From NCBI GenBank assembly GCA_024637015.1, contig JAGXGE010000011.1:1-64000 (forward strand): a DNA stretch of 64,000 bases. The letters run 5' to 3'. The notes beneath the pieces are model-generated. The model saw nothing but the letters and a program-made list of their open reading frames with translations, made no database searches and was not told where the DNA came from. Positions 1 through 8,780 of this stretch are shown here, piece after piece. Source of the DNA: Aequorivita sp. (GTDB lineage: Bacteria > Bacteroidota > Bacteroidia > Flavobacteriales > Flavobacteriaceae). Position 1 is the stretch's first letter, and every line of letters starts with the position of its first letter. The translations under genes and the position numbers were made by a program.

Positions 1-1
1 C

Positions 2-529
2 GGCAGTATCAGCGATGCCCTTGGTGATGGCGGCGGGAACCCAGTGTTGATAGATTTTATAAACGCACTGCAACAGGATCTATACTCTTTTGTTCCTACC
101 ATGAGTTCCTTAGCAATAGACAATCCAGATTGGTTTGCTACACCAGATTTGAACGATTCTCCTTTTGTGAATTTCTATATTCCTAACGAAAATGAACCGC
201 ACGTAACTATAACTGCTGCAAATGCGCAATTCGCTTTAGATGAAATTAGGAATGGGGTATTGGCCTTGGGGGACAATCAGTTATCCAATCAATTCATTCT
301 AGCTCAAAATCCTGTTCAGAAAACTATCGATATTGTCATTCCAAGCACTACTTCAGAAAAAAATATTACTGCCACAGTTTTCAGCATAGCAGGACAAAAG
401 CTGATGCAAAATACTTGGGTAAACCCAAGTAGTAAATTGGTTTGGAACCATAATTTGTCCAGTGGAATTTATTTACTAAAATTAAATAATGGTTCTTCAG
501 TGCAAACCATAAAAATGGTAGTTGAGTAG
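2..529 (+). CDS. T9SS-secreted protein, C-terminal part (cut by window edge)
   Basis: The frame is open to the left edge, so the 5' part lies outside the window; a GTG at 44 is in frame but is not a credible start. The last ~75 residues form a Por-secretion-system (type IX) sorting domain: a PVQKTIDIVIP strand, VFSIAGQKL, a WNH-LSSGIYLLKL stretch and a terminal IKMVVE. Such domains direct export across the outer membrane and attachment to or release from the surface. The remaining N-terminal residues contain an FVPTMSSLAID stretch and a later EPHVTITAAN segment that faintly resemble the C-terminal region of PGAP1-like alpha/beta-hydrolases; this is a weak impression only. The sorting call is firm, the catalytic role is unknown. 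Confidence 0.8.
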   Translation, partial: GSISDALGDGGGNPVLIDFINALQQDLYSFVPTMSSLAIDNPDWFATPDLNDSPFVNFYIPNENEPHVTITAANAQFALDEIRNGVLALGDNQLSNQFILAQNPVQKTIDIVIPSTTSEKNITATVFSIAGQKLMQNTWVNPSSKLVWNHNLSSGIYLLKLNNGSSVQTIKMVVE

Positions 530-540
530 AAGTTGTAATT

Positions 541-1224
541 ATGAAAAAATATTTAGTTGCATTCGCCTTTAGTTTAGGGGTAATGTCCTGCACTCCAAAG
601 AAAGAAAATACAATCGCAATAAATGTGCTGTTAATTCCTTCGCAAGAAATGTATTCGCAAGCGCTTGCGCTAAATTCAGTAATAAATCAGAACAATCCCG
701 AAACCATCAAACTTGATGAAAACCATGTACCTCATATTACACTTTTGCAGTGTTTCATCAACGAGAATGATTTACCCAAAGTGAACGAAGCATTGGAAGG
801 TCTATACAAAACTATTGCCCAAGATTCACTAAAAGCTAAAAGTCTTTTTTATGACGAAGACAAGGAAAAAAGCTTCGCCATGGTTCGTGTTGAAAAGTCA
901 GCGCCGTTACTGGAAATCCATAAAAAGGTTATCGAGCTAGTAAAACCATTTATTGTAAAAAACGGCTCAGAAGTCTCCTTTGTGCAAAACCCTGATGGCA
1001 GCTCCATTAGTGAATCTACCGTTGAATATGTTCCAGAGTTTGTCGAGAAGTATAGTTATAAAAACTTTGATCCGCATATAAGTCTTGGGGTTGCCCAGAA
1101 TAGGATATTGGACAGCTTGGCGGAGAATATTTTTAAGCCAATTCAATTTAAAGCGGAGTCGGTAAGTGTTTATCAATTGGGCGATCATGGAACCGCGCAA
1201 AAACTCCTTTGGAAATCTGAATGA
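541..1224 (+). CDS. lipoprotein with 2H phosphoesterase (2'-5' RNA ligase-like) domain
   Basis: A 227-residue protein with a lipoprotein signal: short charged start, hydrophobic core and lipobox G-V-M-S-C17. The mature part carries two H-x-T/S motifs, H65-I-T67 and H179-I-S181, about 112 residues apart, each followed by a Leu. This is the signature of the 2H phosphoesterase superfamily (LigT, cyclic phosphodiesterases). Known members hydrolyse 2',3'-cyclic or 2'-5' phosphodiester bonds, usually in the cytoplasm; the lipid anchor here predicts an envelope location, so the substrate is unknown. It starts 11 bp after the upstream T9SS gene and may be cotranscribed with it. A hairpin terminator follows. 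Confidence 0.75.
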   Translation: MKKYLVAFAFSLGVMSCTPKKENTIAINVLLIPSQEMYSQALALNSVINQNNPETIKLDENHVPHITLLQCFINENDLPKVNEALEGLYKTIAQDSLKAKSLFYDEDKEKSFAMVRVEKSAPLLEIHKKVIELVKPFIVKNGSEVSFVQNPDGSSISESTVEYVPEFVEKYSYKNFDPHISLGVAQNRILDSLAENIFKPIQFKAESVSVYQLGDHGTAQKLLWKSE

Positions 1225-1246
1225 TTTTGAGTTAATATCACCTCAT

Positions 1247-1280
1247 AAAAAAAGCACGTGGAATTATTCACGTACTTTTA
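1247..1280. terminator. bidirectional hairpin terminator
   Basis: An A-run followed by GCACGTG, an 8-nt loop, then CACGTACTTTT forms a stem flanked by A and T tracts, usable in both directions. It lies between two convergent genes (stops at 1224 and 1303). Confidence 0.75.
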
Positions 1281-1302
1281 ATCTATTGTTAAATCAGACC
1301 TT

Positions 1303-1929
1303 TTAGATTTTTTCCAATGCAGCTTTTATGTAAGTTTCACCTTTCAAAATCTCAAAAGTTTTATTTCTGGCTACGGATTCTTCTAGAGAGCCAACTAAAG
1401 TTTCAGCAACATCTCCACGAGGAATTTCCCCACGTTTGTTTAATTTGTTGTCAAGCTCAATTTTTCCGTTTCCATCATTGTTGGTTAGAGCACCCGGACG
1501 AACAATGGCATATTCAATGCCCAAATGTTTTAAGTATTCATCTGCATTGTGTTTTGCTCTTAAGTACTCCTGAATTTGATCTGCTTCTTCTGGGTTGTCG
1601 GCACCCATAGAGCTAAGCATTACAAATTTTTTCACGCCTTTTTCCTTAGCGGCATCCATCAGTTTTTTGGCGCCTTCCTGATCGACCTCCTTCACTTTTT
1701 TTCCTCCCGATCCTGCTGCGAAAATAACTCGGTCAATACCATTAGTTGTCTGGCTCACATCATTTTCCAAATCGGCCAGAATAGTTTCAACGCCATTTTT
1801 CTGAAAATTTGAAACCTGTTCTTCTTTCCGAACCATTGCAACTGGTTTGTATTTATTGGATTCTTTTAAAATTGAAATTATCTTTTTTCCTGTGGTGCCG
1901 TTTGCACCTGCTACTAATATTTTTTCCAT
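1303..1929 (-). CDS. NAD(P)-binding atypical SDR (NmrA/YwnB type)
   Basis: A 208-residue Rossmann protein with the N-terminal nucleotide motif G8-A-N-G11-T-T-G14 and the characteristic atypical-SDR (SDR_a5) pattern: VIFAAGSGGK after the fourth strand, KKFVMLSSMGAD, and IVRPGALT near the C-terminus. Members are flavin reductase-like or NADPH-sensing oxidoreductases related to YwnB/YtfG; the substrate cannot be told from sequence. It is monocistronic on the minus strand, followed by a shared terminator. About 25 bp upstream of the start there is a perfect 10-bp palindrome TGGTTAACCA that could be an operator. Confidence 0.8.
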   Translation of the reverse strand: MEKILVAGANGTTGKKIISILKESNKYKPVAMVRKEEQVSNFQKNGVETILADLENDVSQTTNGIDRVIFAAGSGGKKVKEVDQEGAKKLMDAAKEKGVKKFVMLSSMGADNPEEADQIQEYLRAKHNADEYLKHLGIEYAIVRPGALTNNDGNGKIELDNKLNKRGEIPRGDVAETLVGSLEESVARNKTFEILKGETYIKAALEKI

Positions 1930-2047
1930 ATAATAAATTTATTAAAACTAATGGTTAACCAAAATGATTTAGCATTCTTTAACCCGCTTATTCACTTCTT
2001 TTAAATAATCTTTAACGAAGTAAAAAAATAACTATTTATAGAAGAAA

Positions 2048-2956
2048 TTAATTTGCACTGACTTGTTCGATGACAAAGAAGCCATCGTTTCCTTGGCTTT
2101 GATAGAGGGGCATAAAAATATACGCATTCCAATCGCTGTATATGGGATTTCCGTTTTGATGAGCCAGTAGTTCGCCCTTTTTAATTTGCTGGAAGTTGCT
2201 ATAGCCCGGTTCCATTTTAAATTCGTCATCATCTTTTAGTCCATGACGATATTTTATTTCGAAGGTTTTTCTGTTTTTTCTTTTTTCCTCAAGCATTTTT
2301 GAGGCATCGGGATAATTCCTTAAAGAATCTAAATCTAGAAAACAAGCATACTGAAGTGACAACCAAATCATCCCTTCGTGGTTTTTTTCCGAAATCTTGC
2401 TGTCGTGCTGCCCACCTTCAAAAACAAATCCGGTAATGCCTATTCTGCTTTCGTAATGGTCGATACAGCCTAGGACTATATCTGAAAAACCTCTAATTAT
2501 ATATGTTGGAAATTTATGGGCCCAAGCATCATTATCATTAAGCTGTTGTACAGAAATATAAGGTTCACTTGCAGAAGAAGTTGTATGGCAGTCCAGAAAA
2601 ATACGTTTGGTAAAATCTTTTTCTGGGTATTTTTTCAGCACATTTATTATTTCAAACATTTCTTTCTTTTCGCTGGAATCAATTTTCCCTGAAGCAATAT
2701 TTTCAACCGTCCAAGTGCGATTCAAATCCTCATCAATATAACGAACGCCCTTCATCAGTGCTTTTTGATTTCCTGAAACGCCCACTACTTTTCCTTTAAT
2801 GATGGGTTTTTCCTTTTTCAATATTTCAAAAATACGATGCAGTGCCACAATCCCGCTAGGTTCATTTCCGTGAACGCCACCAGTTATAAATAGCAATGGC
2901 CCTTCTTTTCCACTATCATATTCACCAATAATTCTTGGTATATTACTTAAAATCAT
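2048..2956 (-). CDS. succinylglutamate desuccinylase/aspartoacylase-family hydrolase
   Basis: A 302-residue zinc carboxypeptidase-like (M14) amidohydrolase. The zinc ligands are visible as H29-x-x-E32 (in GGVHGNEPSG) and H124 (in LDCHTTS), the substrate-binding D-L-N-R80 is present, and E180 in FVFEGGQ matches the general acid/base. Family members remove an acyl group from an N-acyl amino acid (N-acetylaspartate, N-succinylglutamate) in the cytoplasm. It is the third gene of an operon, 19 bp after an ATP-grasp ligase and behind a QEGLA metallopeptidase. Its partners suggest that it deacylates or cleaves a small peptide-like conjugate rather than acting in arginine catabolism, since no ast genes are nearby. 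Confidence 0.85.
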   Translation of the reverse strand: MILSNIPRIIGEYDSGKEGPLLFITGGVHGNEPSGIVALHRIFEILKKEKPIIKGKVVGVSGNQKALMKGVRYIDEDLNRTWTVENIASGKIDSSEKKEMFEIINVLKKYPEKDFTKRIFLDCHTTSSASEPYISVQQLNDNDAWAHKFPTYIIRGFSDIVLGCIDHYESRIGITGFVFEGGQHDSKISEKNHEGMIWLSLQYACFLDLDSLRNYPDASKMLEEKRKNRKTFEIKYRHGLKDDDEFKMEPGYSNFQQIKKGELLAHQNGNPIYSDWNAYIFMPLYQSQGNDGFFVIEQVSAN

Positions 2957-2975
2957 TAAATAGGTTATTTAAAAA

Positions 2976-4028
2976 TTAATCCATTGTAGCCAACACTCTG
3001 TTGCTCAAACTATTTTTGTAATATTTTCTATATTTCATTTTACGCTCCAGGGCATCCACAACTGTATCGGTAAAGGAGGGCAAGCCTATATTTTCACAAT
3101 AATCAAGGCCTCCCGGACTCAACACGTTAATTTCTATCAATTTGTCTTTAACAATGTCTAATCCTACAAAAAAGAGCCCGTCACGTATTAATTTGGGTGC
3201 AGTTAGAGATACTATATGTTCCATTTCGGAGGTAAGTTTGGCTTTTTTTGGTTTTGCACCTAACGCCAGATTACTTCGAAATTCGCTCTTATCAGAACTA
3301 ACGCGTCGAATCACTGCCATCTGCCCATCTTCTTCAAGTACTTTGCCATTCATTAAAATTACTCTTACATCACCTTTATTAACTTCCGGTAAAAACTCCT
3401 GAGCGATGATGTAGCCCTTTGAAATAAGCGTTTCTATAATTTGATTTAGATTTTTTTTGTCTTTGTCAATTAGATAAACATCTTGACCCCCACTGCCTTC
3501 CAAAGGTTTCAGAACCATTTTTTTTCCATTCTTTTCCCAAAACTTCAGCAGATCTTCTTTGTTTCGCGATATGATACTATTGGGTTTAATTTCCGAAGGC
3601 AATTCTTCAAAATATAATTTATCTATAAACGCGTGGCTCATGGCGAAGGCATCATTTAGCACTAACACACCACTTTGCTGAATCATACGGGCAAAGGCAA
3701 TACCGCTATGCTCTGCCCAATGACGATCAGATGCTTCTTCAGTTGGATTATTTCGAAGGAAAAGAATGTCCATTTCTGAACTATGTACGGCCTTCGCTTT
3801 CAGTTTATCGTCCTGCACCTGTTCCCAAAACTCCTCAACGGTTTCGCCTTTTAGAGAAGGGGGAATTTTTTTACAACGCAGACTTATGTCTTCATCATGG
3901 TGGAAAATAAAGTCTCCTACACTCATTACGAATACTTTATGGCCACGTTCGTGTGCTTTTTTTAGAATAACCACGGAGGTACCGCACACTTCAGTTTTAA
4001 TATCGCTTATTACAAAACATATTTTCAT
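2976..4028 (-). CDS. glutathione synthetase-like ATP-grasp ligase
   Basis: 350 residues. An N-terminal pre-ATP-grasp domain (MKICFVISDIKTE, then ILFLRNNPTEE) is followed by the ATP-grasp fold: VLKPLEGSGGQDVY (phosphate-binding loop), AQEFLP-x-x-NKGDVRV, EDGQMAVIRR and the Mg-binding end LIEINVLSPGG. The length and motifs match GshB, which joins an amino acid to a dipeptide using ATP. No GshA is visible and flavobacteria do not generally make glutathione by the GshA/GshB route, so the true product is probably another peptide-like compound. It starts 7 bp after the QEGLA gene, which implies translational coupling. Confidence 0.85.
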   Translation of the reverse strand: MKICFVISDIKTEVCGTSVVILKKAHERGHKVFVMSVGDFIFHHDEDISLRCKKIPPSLKGETVEEFWEQVQDDKLKAKAVHSSEMDILFLRNNPTEEASDRHWAEHSGIAFARMIQQSGVLVLNDAFAMSHAFIDKLYFEELPSEIKPNSIISRNKEDLLKFWEKNGKKMVLKPLEGSGGQDVYLIDKDKKNLNQIIETLISKGYIIAQEFLPEVNKGDVRVILMNGKVLEEDGQMAVIRRVSSDKSEFRSNLALGAKPKKAKLTSEMEHIVSLTAPKLIRDGLFFVGLDIVKDKLIEINVLSPGGLDYCENIGLPSFTDTVVDALERKMKYRKYYKNSLSNRVLATMD

Positions 4029-4035
4029 AGTTATA

Positions 4036-5874
4036 TTATATTAGTTTAGAAAGGGAAACACCCTGTTTTAGCTTGTTCATTCGTTTTTCAAAATCTTTTT
4101 GCTGAAGATATCTTGGTTTCAGTTTTGGTGGGTTTAATAGGCCTCTTTCTGTGAGGTCTTTTATCATAGGAACATGTTTTAGGGCGAATTTACCAGCCAA
4201 CAAAAACTCCAGATCACCACCCTCCATCAAATAATCACGAAGGTTTATAAGGCCTTTCAGGTAAATTATATCTTTTAAAAATCCCCCTCCCTGAAATATT
4301 CTAGAGGTAATATTGAATGCTGGTTCTTTGGAAAAGCCGTGGGTGGAATACAACAGGTTAAACACCTCCATAAAATCTGCTCCTTCCAAAATTGCTGCTC
4401 CAGCTACTACACGCCCAGCCAGAATTCGCAATCGATTGCCTGAAAGGCCACCAATTAAATATTCTGACAGTACGGCAATGCCTTCTTGTAAAGGGTCATA
4501 ATCAGCAAACCCTACTGCCAATTGGGATAGAGGTTGCTGGCTTCCATTAAAATATGTTAGGGAATGGGTGCCAATTTCGTGTTGAATCAAAGTCTTTGCT
4601 TCCTTATGGGTCAAGGTATAATCTGAAGGAAGATATAATTCACCATTACTGACCATAATTACATTTACATCTTTTCTTATATGAACTTTTCCTTTGTAAT
4701 TTGGATCTTGCTTATGGAAAAATTCAAATTCTTCCTCTGCCATTTTTTTAAATCCTTCTGCATCAAGTAATTTTACTTTTTCTTGTTGTGTATCTTCAGA
4801 AATATTACGTAATATCAATTCTGCCTCTGCAAGTACATTTTTTTCAAGTCCTTTGTATAGGCGGACACTACTGTAGAAGAAATTCTTAGAGCCACGCTCT
4901 TTTAACATTGTTAATTGCTGGTCAAGTTCTTCACGTTTTTCACCAAAAAGGTAAGATAGTTCTGGATCGTCAATTTCCTCAATAGGCAAATTATAAAGTT
5001 TTCGCTTTAAAATGTCTGGATCAATTGGAAGCAATCTATAGTGATACGGATTTATTTCTTTGAAATTGGATTTAAAAAAGTTTTCTCGCAAAGACTGAAT
5101 GTTCACTGGAGATACCAATAATAGAAATTGATAGCTTTTTTCTATTTCGGTCAGCTTTCGATCCATTTTAAAAACTTCTTTATGGATTTCCCTTTTGCCT
5201 AGAGCTGAAAAACTATCTAAATTTGAAGATGTCTGTATGCGGATAAACTCAAAAACAGCCTTATGAACAGCTTTTGCAAAACCTTCCCTGAATTTCCTAA
5301 AATAGAGGGGGTAGATTTTACCAGTTGTATCACGATATACTGGTGGTATTTCTAGACCTATCAATGTGCCTCCACATTCCTTTATTTCTTCAATATCACA
5401 AAAAGCTCTTTTATTTTGCTGTTGCCTTTGTTTTGTTTGTTCTATTCTGGCAGTTAATAGTTTTCCTCCGTATTTCCTACTTTCAACTTTGTCAAACTCT
5501 TCGCGCAATACTTCCAAAGAGACTGGCAATTTGTGGGCGGGGCCGCGAATTACAAATTCAGTACTGTTTTCTGGTCCGCTATAGATTTCCATTAAAATAA
5601 AGGATCCAAAGCGAGCACTCATCTTTTCAGTGAGTTGTTTTATAATTTCCTTGAAATATTCAAAATGATCCTTACCCACAACCAAATATGATGCTCCTGT
5701 TCTAGCTAGCCTAATGGTAGCCTTGTCTTTGGGGATATTTCGATAAATCATCAAGAAAGGAACATCATGTTCAAGAAACAAATAGCCACCGTGGGAAAGT
5801 TCCTTGACAGTTCTTTCGCCGGGTTTCATTTCTTCTAGAAACGCATCTGTTTCCATCTTGACAATTTCATTCAT
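4036..5874 (-). CDS. QEGLA-motif (DUF1704) metallopeptidase-like protein
   Basis: 612 residues; the first gene of a three-gene operon. It has the DUF1704/TIGR02421 hallmark: H432-E433-I-G-T-H437 (HExxxH) and the Q-E464-G-I-A motif that names the family. Eukaryotic relatives (MATCAP/KIAA0895) are tyrosine carboxypeptidases of tubulin, so the HExxxH plus downstream Glu is most likely a zinc site and the protein a carboxypeptidase. The bacterial label 'flavohemoglobin expression-modulating' says little about mechanism. No signal peptide, hence cytoplasmic. The coupled ATP-grasp ligase and M14 hydrolase suggest that it processes a ligated peptide tail or small peptide. The function is inferred; the family assignment is firm. 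Confidence 0.85.
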   Translation of the reverse strand: MNEIVKMETDAFLEEMKPGERTVKELSHGGYLFLEHDVPFLMIYRNIPKDKATIRLARTGASYLVVGKDHFEYFKEIIKQLTEKMSARFGSFILMEIYSGPENSTEFVIRGPAHKLPVSLEVLREEFDKVESRKYGGKLLTARIEQTKQRQQQNKRAFCDIEEIKECGGTLIGLEIPPVYRDTTGKIYPLYFRKFREGFAKAVHKAVFEFIRIQTSSNLDSFSALGKREIHKEVFKMDRKLTEIEKSYQFLLLVSPVNIQSLRENFFKSNFKEINPYHYRLLPIDPDILKRKLYNLPIEEIDDPELSYLFGEKREELDQQLTMLKERGSKNFFYSSVRLYKGLEKNVLAEAELILRNISEDTQQEKVKLLDAEGFKKMAEEEFEFFHKQDPNYKGKVHIRKDVNVIMVSNGELYLPSDYTLTHKEAKTLIQHEIGTHSLTYFNGSQQPLSQLAVGFADYDPLQEGIAVLSEYLIGGLSGNRLRILAGRVVAGAAILEGADFMEVFNLLYSTHGFSKEPAFNITSRIFQGGGFLKDIIYLKGLINLRDYLMEGGDLEFLLAGKFALKHVPMIKDLTERGLLNPPKLKPRYLQQKDFEKRMNKLKQGVSLSKLI

Positions 5875-6067
5875 TACTAGTTATTTGAAGGGCTATTGTT
5901 TTCAATTTAAAGAAATCACCTCGCCCACACAGAATGTTTTAATTTTATTTAACAAGGAATTATTAGTTCCTTAAAACTATTAAAAGATATTTTTTGGTGT
6001 TTAGAGGCACTTCCTAATAATATTTTTTCGTTTTATTATATGTATTTTTACACTATAATATTAAACT

Positions 6068-6949
6068 ATGGACTACACATCAAAAATGCTTCGCGATGAC
6101 GCGCTAAAAGGAAAAACAATAGTAGTAACAGGCGGTGGAAGTGGCTTGGGAAAGGCAATGACAACCTATTTTTTGGAATTGGGCGCCAATGTAGTTATTA
6201 CTTCCCGTAACATAGAAAAACTACAAACAGTAAAAGAAGAACTAGAAGCAGCTACTGGCGGAAAAGTATTGCCTGTGCAATGCGACGTACGAAATTATGA
6301 CGAGGTAGAAGCAATGGTTGAAGCTTCGGTTAAAGAATTCGGGACTGTAGATGTTTTGTTGAATAACGCTGCAGGAAACTTTATTTCACCTACCGAAAGA
6401 CTTTCAGCTAATGCTTTTGATACAATTATAGATATTGTTTTAAAAGGAACAAAAAACTGTACGCTCGCTTTCGGAAAACATTGGATTGAGAAAAAAGAAA
6501 CTAACAAAGTTGTTTTAAATATAGTTACAACCTATGCCTTTACGGGTTCAGCTTACGTTGTTCCAAGCGCCACAGCAAAAGCAGGTGTATTGGCAATGAC
6601 GCGTTCATTGGCTGTTGAATGGGCTAAATACGGAATCCGTTTTAACGCAATCGCTCCAGGTCCATTCCCAACAAAAGGGGCTTGGGACCGATTGCTTCCG
6701 GGCGATTTAAAGGAAAAATTCGATCCTGCAAAAAAAGTTCCTGTTAAGCGTGTGGGAGAACACCAAGAATTAGCAAATCTTGCCGCATATCTTGTTTCAG
6801 ATTTTTCAGCATATATCAATGGTGAAGTAGTGGTAATAGATGGTGGTGAATGGTTAAAAGGAGCTGGACAAATGAATCTACTTGAAGAAGTTCCTCAGCA
6901 AATGTGGGATATGCTGGAAGCGATGATACGGGAAAAGAAGAGTAAATAA
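6068..6949 (+). CDS. SDR oxidoreductase, 2,4-dienoyl-CoA reductase-like
   Basis: 293 residues, classical SDR with T21-G-G-G-S-G-L-G28 at the cofactor site and LLNNAAGNF. The usual Y-x-x-x-K catalytic pair is replaced by S-x-x-x-K in PSATAKAGV, as in the 2,4-dienoyl-CoA reductase (DECR) branch. The N-terminal MLR-DALKGKT and the C-terminal IDGGEWLKGAG segments also fit that branch. It probably reduces 2,4-dienoyl-CoA with NADPH during oxidation of unsaturated fatty acids, in the cytoplasm. It is monocistronic: 193 bp of AT-rich DNA precede it and a degenerate palindromic repeat follows. Confidence 0.85.
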   Translation: MDYTSKMLRDDALKGKTIVVTGGGSGLGKAMTTYFLELGANVVITSRNIEKLQTVKEELEAATGGKVLPVQCDVRNYDEVEAMVEASVKEFGTVDVLLNNAAGNFISPTERLSANAFDTIIDIVLKGTKNCTLAFGKHWIEKKETNKVVLNIVTTYAFTGSAYVVPSATAKAGVLAMTRSLAVEWAKYGIRFNAIAPGPFPTKGAWDRLLPGDLKEKFDPAKKVPVKRVGEHQELANLAAYLVSDFSAYINGEVVVIDGGEWLKGAGQMNLLEEVPQQMWDMLEAMIREKKSK

Positions 6950-6951
6950 AA

Positions 6952-7027
6952 TGCTTTAAGCTATAGGCAATAGGCTTTAGGCGAAATATATAAAAGCTTA
7001 TAGCTTACAGCTTAAAGCCTTAAGCTA
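6952..7027. repeat. degenerate palindromic intergenic repeat
   Basis: Short units such as GCTTTAAGCTATAGGC and TAGGCTTTAGGC are followed by inverted copies (GCTTATAGCTTACAGC, TTAAAGCCTTAAGCT), so the whole can fold as a long imperfect hairpin. Repeats of this 'ctttaagc/taggc' type are widespread between genes of flavobacteria. It lies in the 160-bp gap between the SDR and parA and may also act as a terminator. Confidence 0.7.
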
Positions 7028-7109
7028 ATGTTCACTTCCTGTTAACAAAAATGATTTTCTATCCACATAATTAATCGTACTTTTAACTGCTAAAATTTTA
7101 AGCAAATTA

Positions 7110-7880
7110 ATGGGTAAAATTATTGCAATTGCAAACCAAAAAGGAGGCGTAGGCAAGACCACGACCTCAGTAAATTTAGCGGCCTCTCTGGGCGTTTTAG
7201 AAAAGAAGGTTTTACTTATTGATGCAGATCCACAAGCCAATGCAACTTCGGGATTGGGAATTGATGTTGAAACTGTTGAAGTTGGTACTTACCAGTTGCT
7301 TGAGCATAGTGCTTCAGCGAAAGAATCCATCGTTTCTACAAATTCTCCCAATCTGGATTTAATACCCTCGCATATAGATTTAGTGGCAATAGAGATTGAA
7401 TTGGTTGATGTAGAGAACCGCGAATATATGCTGAAAAAAGCTATTGAAGGCCTAAAAGCAGATTACGACTATATTCTTATAGATTGTGCACCATCATTGG
7501 GCTTGCTTACATTGAATGCACTTACAGCAGCAGATTCAGTTATCATTCCAATTCAATGTGAATATTTCGCTTTGGAAGGGCTTGGAAAACTTTTAAACAC
7601 CATAAAAAGCGTTCAAAAAATACACAATGAAAATCTTGATATTGAAGGGTTGTTGTTGACAATGTACGATCAGCGTCTTCGCCTTTCAAATCAAGTGGTA
7701 GATGAGGTGAAAAAGCATTTTGACGAAATGGTTTTTAAGACAATCATTCAGCGCAATGTGCGTTTAAGTGAAGCGCCTAGTTATGGAGAAAGTATTATCA
7801 GTTATGATGCTTCCAGTAAAGGAGCCGATAATTATTTAAGTTTGGCGCACGAATTAATTCAGAAAAACGAAAAGAAATAA
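7110..7880 (+). CDS. parA: chromosome-partitioning ATPase ParA (Soj)
   Basis: 256 residues. The deviant Walker A K11-G-G-V-G-K16-T-T opens the protein, DADPQANAT (A') and LIDCAPSLGLLT (Walker B) follow. The protein has no N-terminal DNA-binding extension, as in chromosomal Soj-type ParA. With ParB it segregates the replication origin region by ATP-dependent gradients on the nucleoid. The parB gene begins directly after the stop codon. The gene order parA-parB-DUF5683-dapB-lepB is a conserved flavobacterial block. I saw no parS site with a TTCCACGTGGAA-like core in this window. Confidence 0.95.
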   Translation: MGKIIAIANQKGGVGKTTTSVNLAASLGVLEKKVLLIDADPQANATSGLGIDVETVEVGTYQLLEHSASAKESIVSTNSPNLDLIPSHIDLVAIEIELVDVENREYMLKKAIEGLKADYDYILIDCAPSLGLLTLNALTAADSVIIPIQCEYFALEGLGKLLNTIKSVQKIHNENLDIEGLLLTMYDQRLRLSNQVVDEVKKHFDEMVFKTIIQRNVRLSEAPSYGESIISYDASSKGADNYLSLAHELIQKNEKK

Positions 7881-8780
7881 ATGGCGAAAGCGACCAAAAA
7901 ACAAGCCTTGGGCCGCGGACTTTCAGCATTGTTGAAAGATCCTTCCAATGATATAAAATCCGTAGCAGACAAAAATGCCGACAAAGTTGTTGGCAGTATT
8001 GTGGAGCTGGATTTGGGTAGTATTGAAGTAAACCCTTTTCAACCACGAACCAGTTTTAACGAAGAATCGCTTCGGGAGCTGGCCTCGTCTATTAAAGAAC
8101 TTGGGGTTATTCAGCCAATTACCGTTCGTAAATTAGATTTCAATAAATACCAATTAGTGAGTGGGGAACGTCGTTTTCGTGCTTCAAAATTGATTGGTCT
8201 AGAAACCATTCCAGCCTACATCCGTATTGCAAACGATCAAGAATCTCTGGAAATGGCTTTGGTTGAAAACATCCAAAGACAAGATTTAGATCCTATTGAA
8301 ATTGCACTTTCATACCAACGATTAATTGAAGAAATTAGCGTTACTCAAGAGGAATTGAGCGACCGGGTAGGGAAAAACCGTTCTACCATCGCTAACTATC
8401 TTCGCCTGTTGAAACTGGATCCGATCATCCAAACCGGGATGCGCGATGGTTTTATTAGTATGGGCCACGGCCGCGCGTTGATAAATGTTGACGATTTAAG
8501 TGATCAACTTGATATTTATGAAAAGATTTTAAGCCAAAACCTTTCCGTTCGAGATACGGAAGCTTTGGTGCGGAATTTTAAAAACCCCGACCAAAAAATA
8601 GCTCCTAACAAAACGACCGCGCCACCTTTTGTCAAAAAAGCAAAGAAGGAATTGACGGATCTTTTTGAAACATCTGTTGAAGTGAAGGTTTCAAAATCTG
8701 GGAAAGGACAATTAGTGGTTCCTTTTAAAAACAAAGAAGATTTCGAGCGTATTTTGAAGCTAATCAAAAGTGAAAAATAA
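7881..8780 (+). CDS. parB: chromosome-partitioning CTPase ParB (Spo0J)
   Basis: 299 residues. The N-terminal CTP-binding ParB/Srx domain shows PFQPRTSF, VIQPITVRK and the nucleotide motif GERRFRA; next come the ENIQRQDLDPIE box and a central helix-turn-helix (QEELSDRVGKNRSTIANYLRLL), followed by a dimerisation tail rich in Lys. It loads on parS and slides along DNA as a CTP-dependent clamp, and stimulates ParA. The start abuts the parA stop, and the reading frame overlaps the next gene by 11 nt. Confidence 0.95.
   Translation: MAKATKKQALGRGLSALLKDPSNDIKSVADKNADKVVGSIVELDLGSIEVNPFQPRTSFNEESLRELASSIKELGVIQPITVRKLDFNKYQLVSGERRFRASKLIGLETIPAYIRIANDQESLEMALVENIQRQDLDPIEIALSYQRLIEEISVTQEELSDRVGKNRSTIANYLRLLKLDPIIQTGMRDGFISMGHGRALINVDDLSDQLDIYEKILSQNLSVRDTEALVRNFKNPDQKIAPNKTTAPPFVKKAKKELTDLFETSVEVKVSKSGKGQLVVPFKNKEDFERILKLIKSEK

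Noticed and set aside
6952-7027. Tandem-like ctttaagc units considered as a CRISPR-like array.
   Set aside because: No regular spacers and no cas genes; it is one imperfect palindrome.
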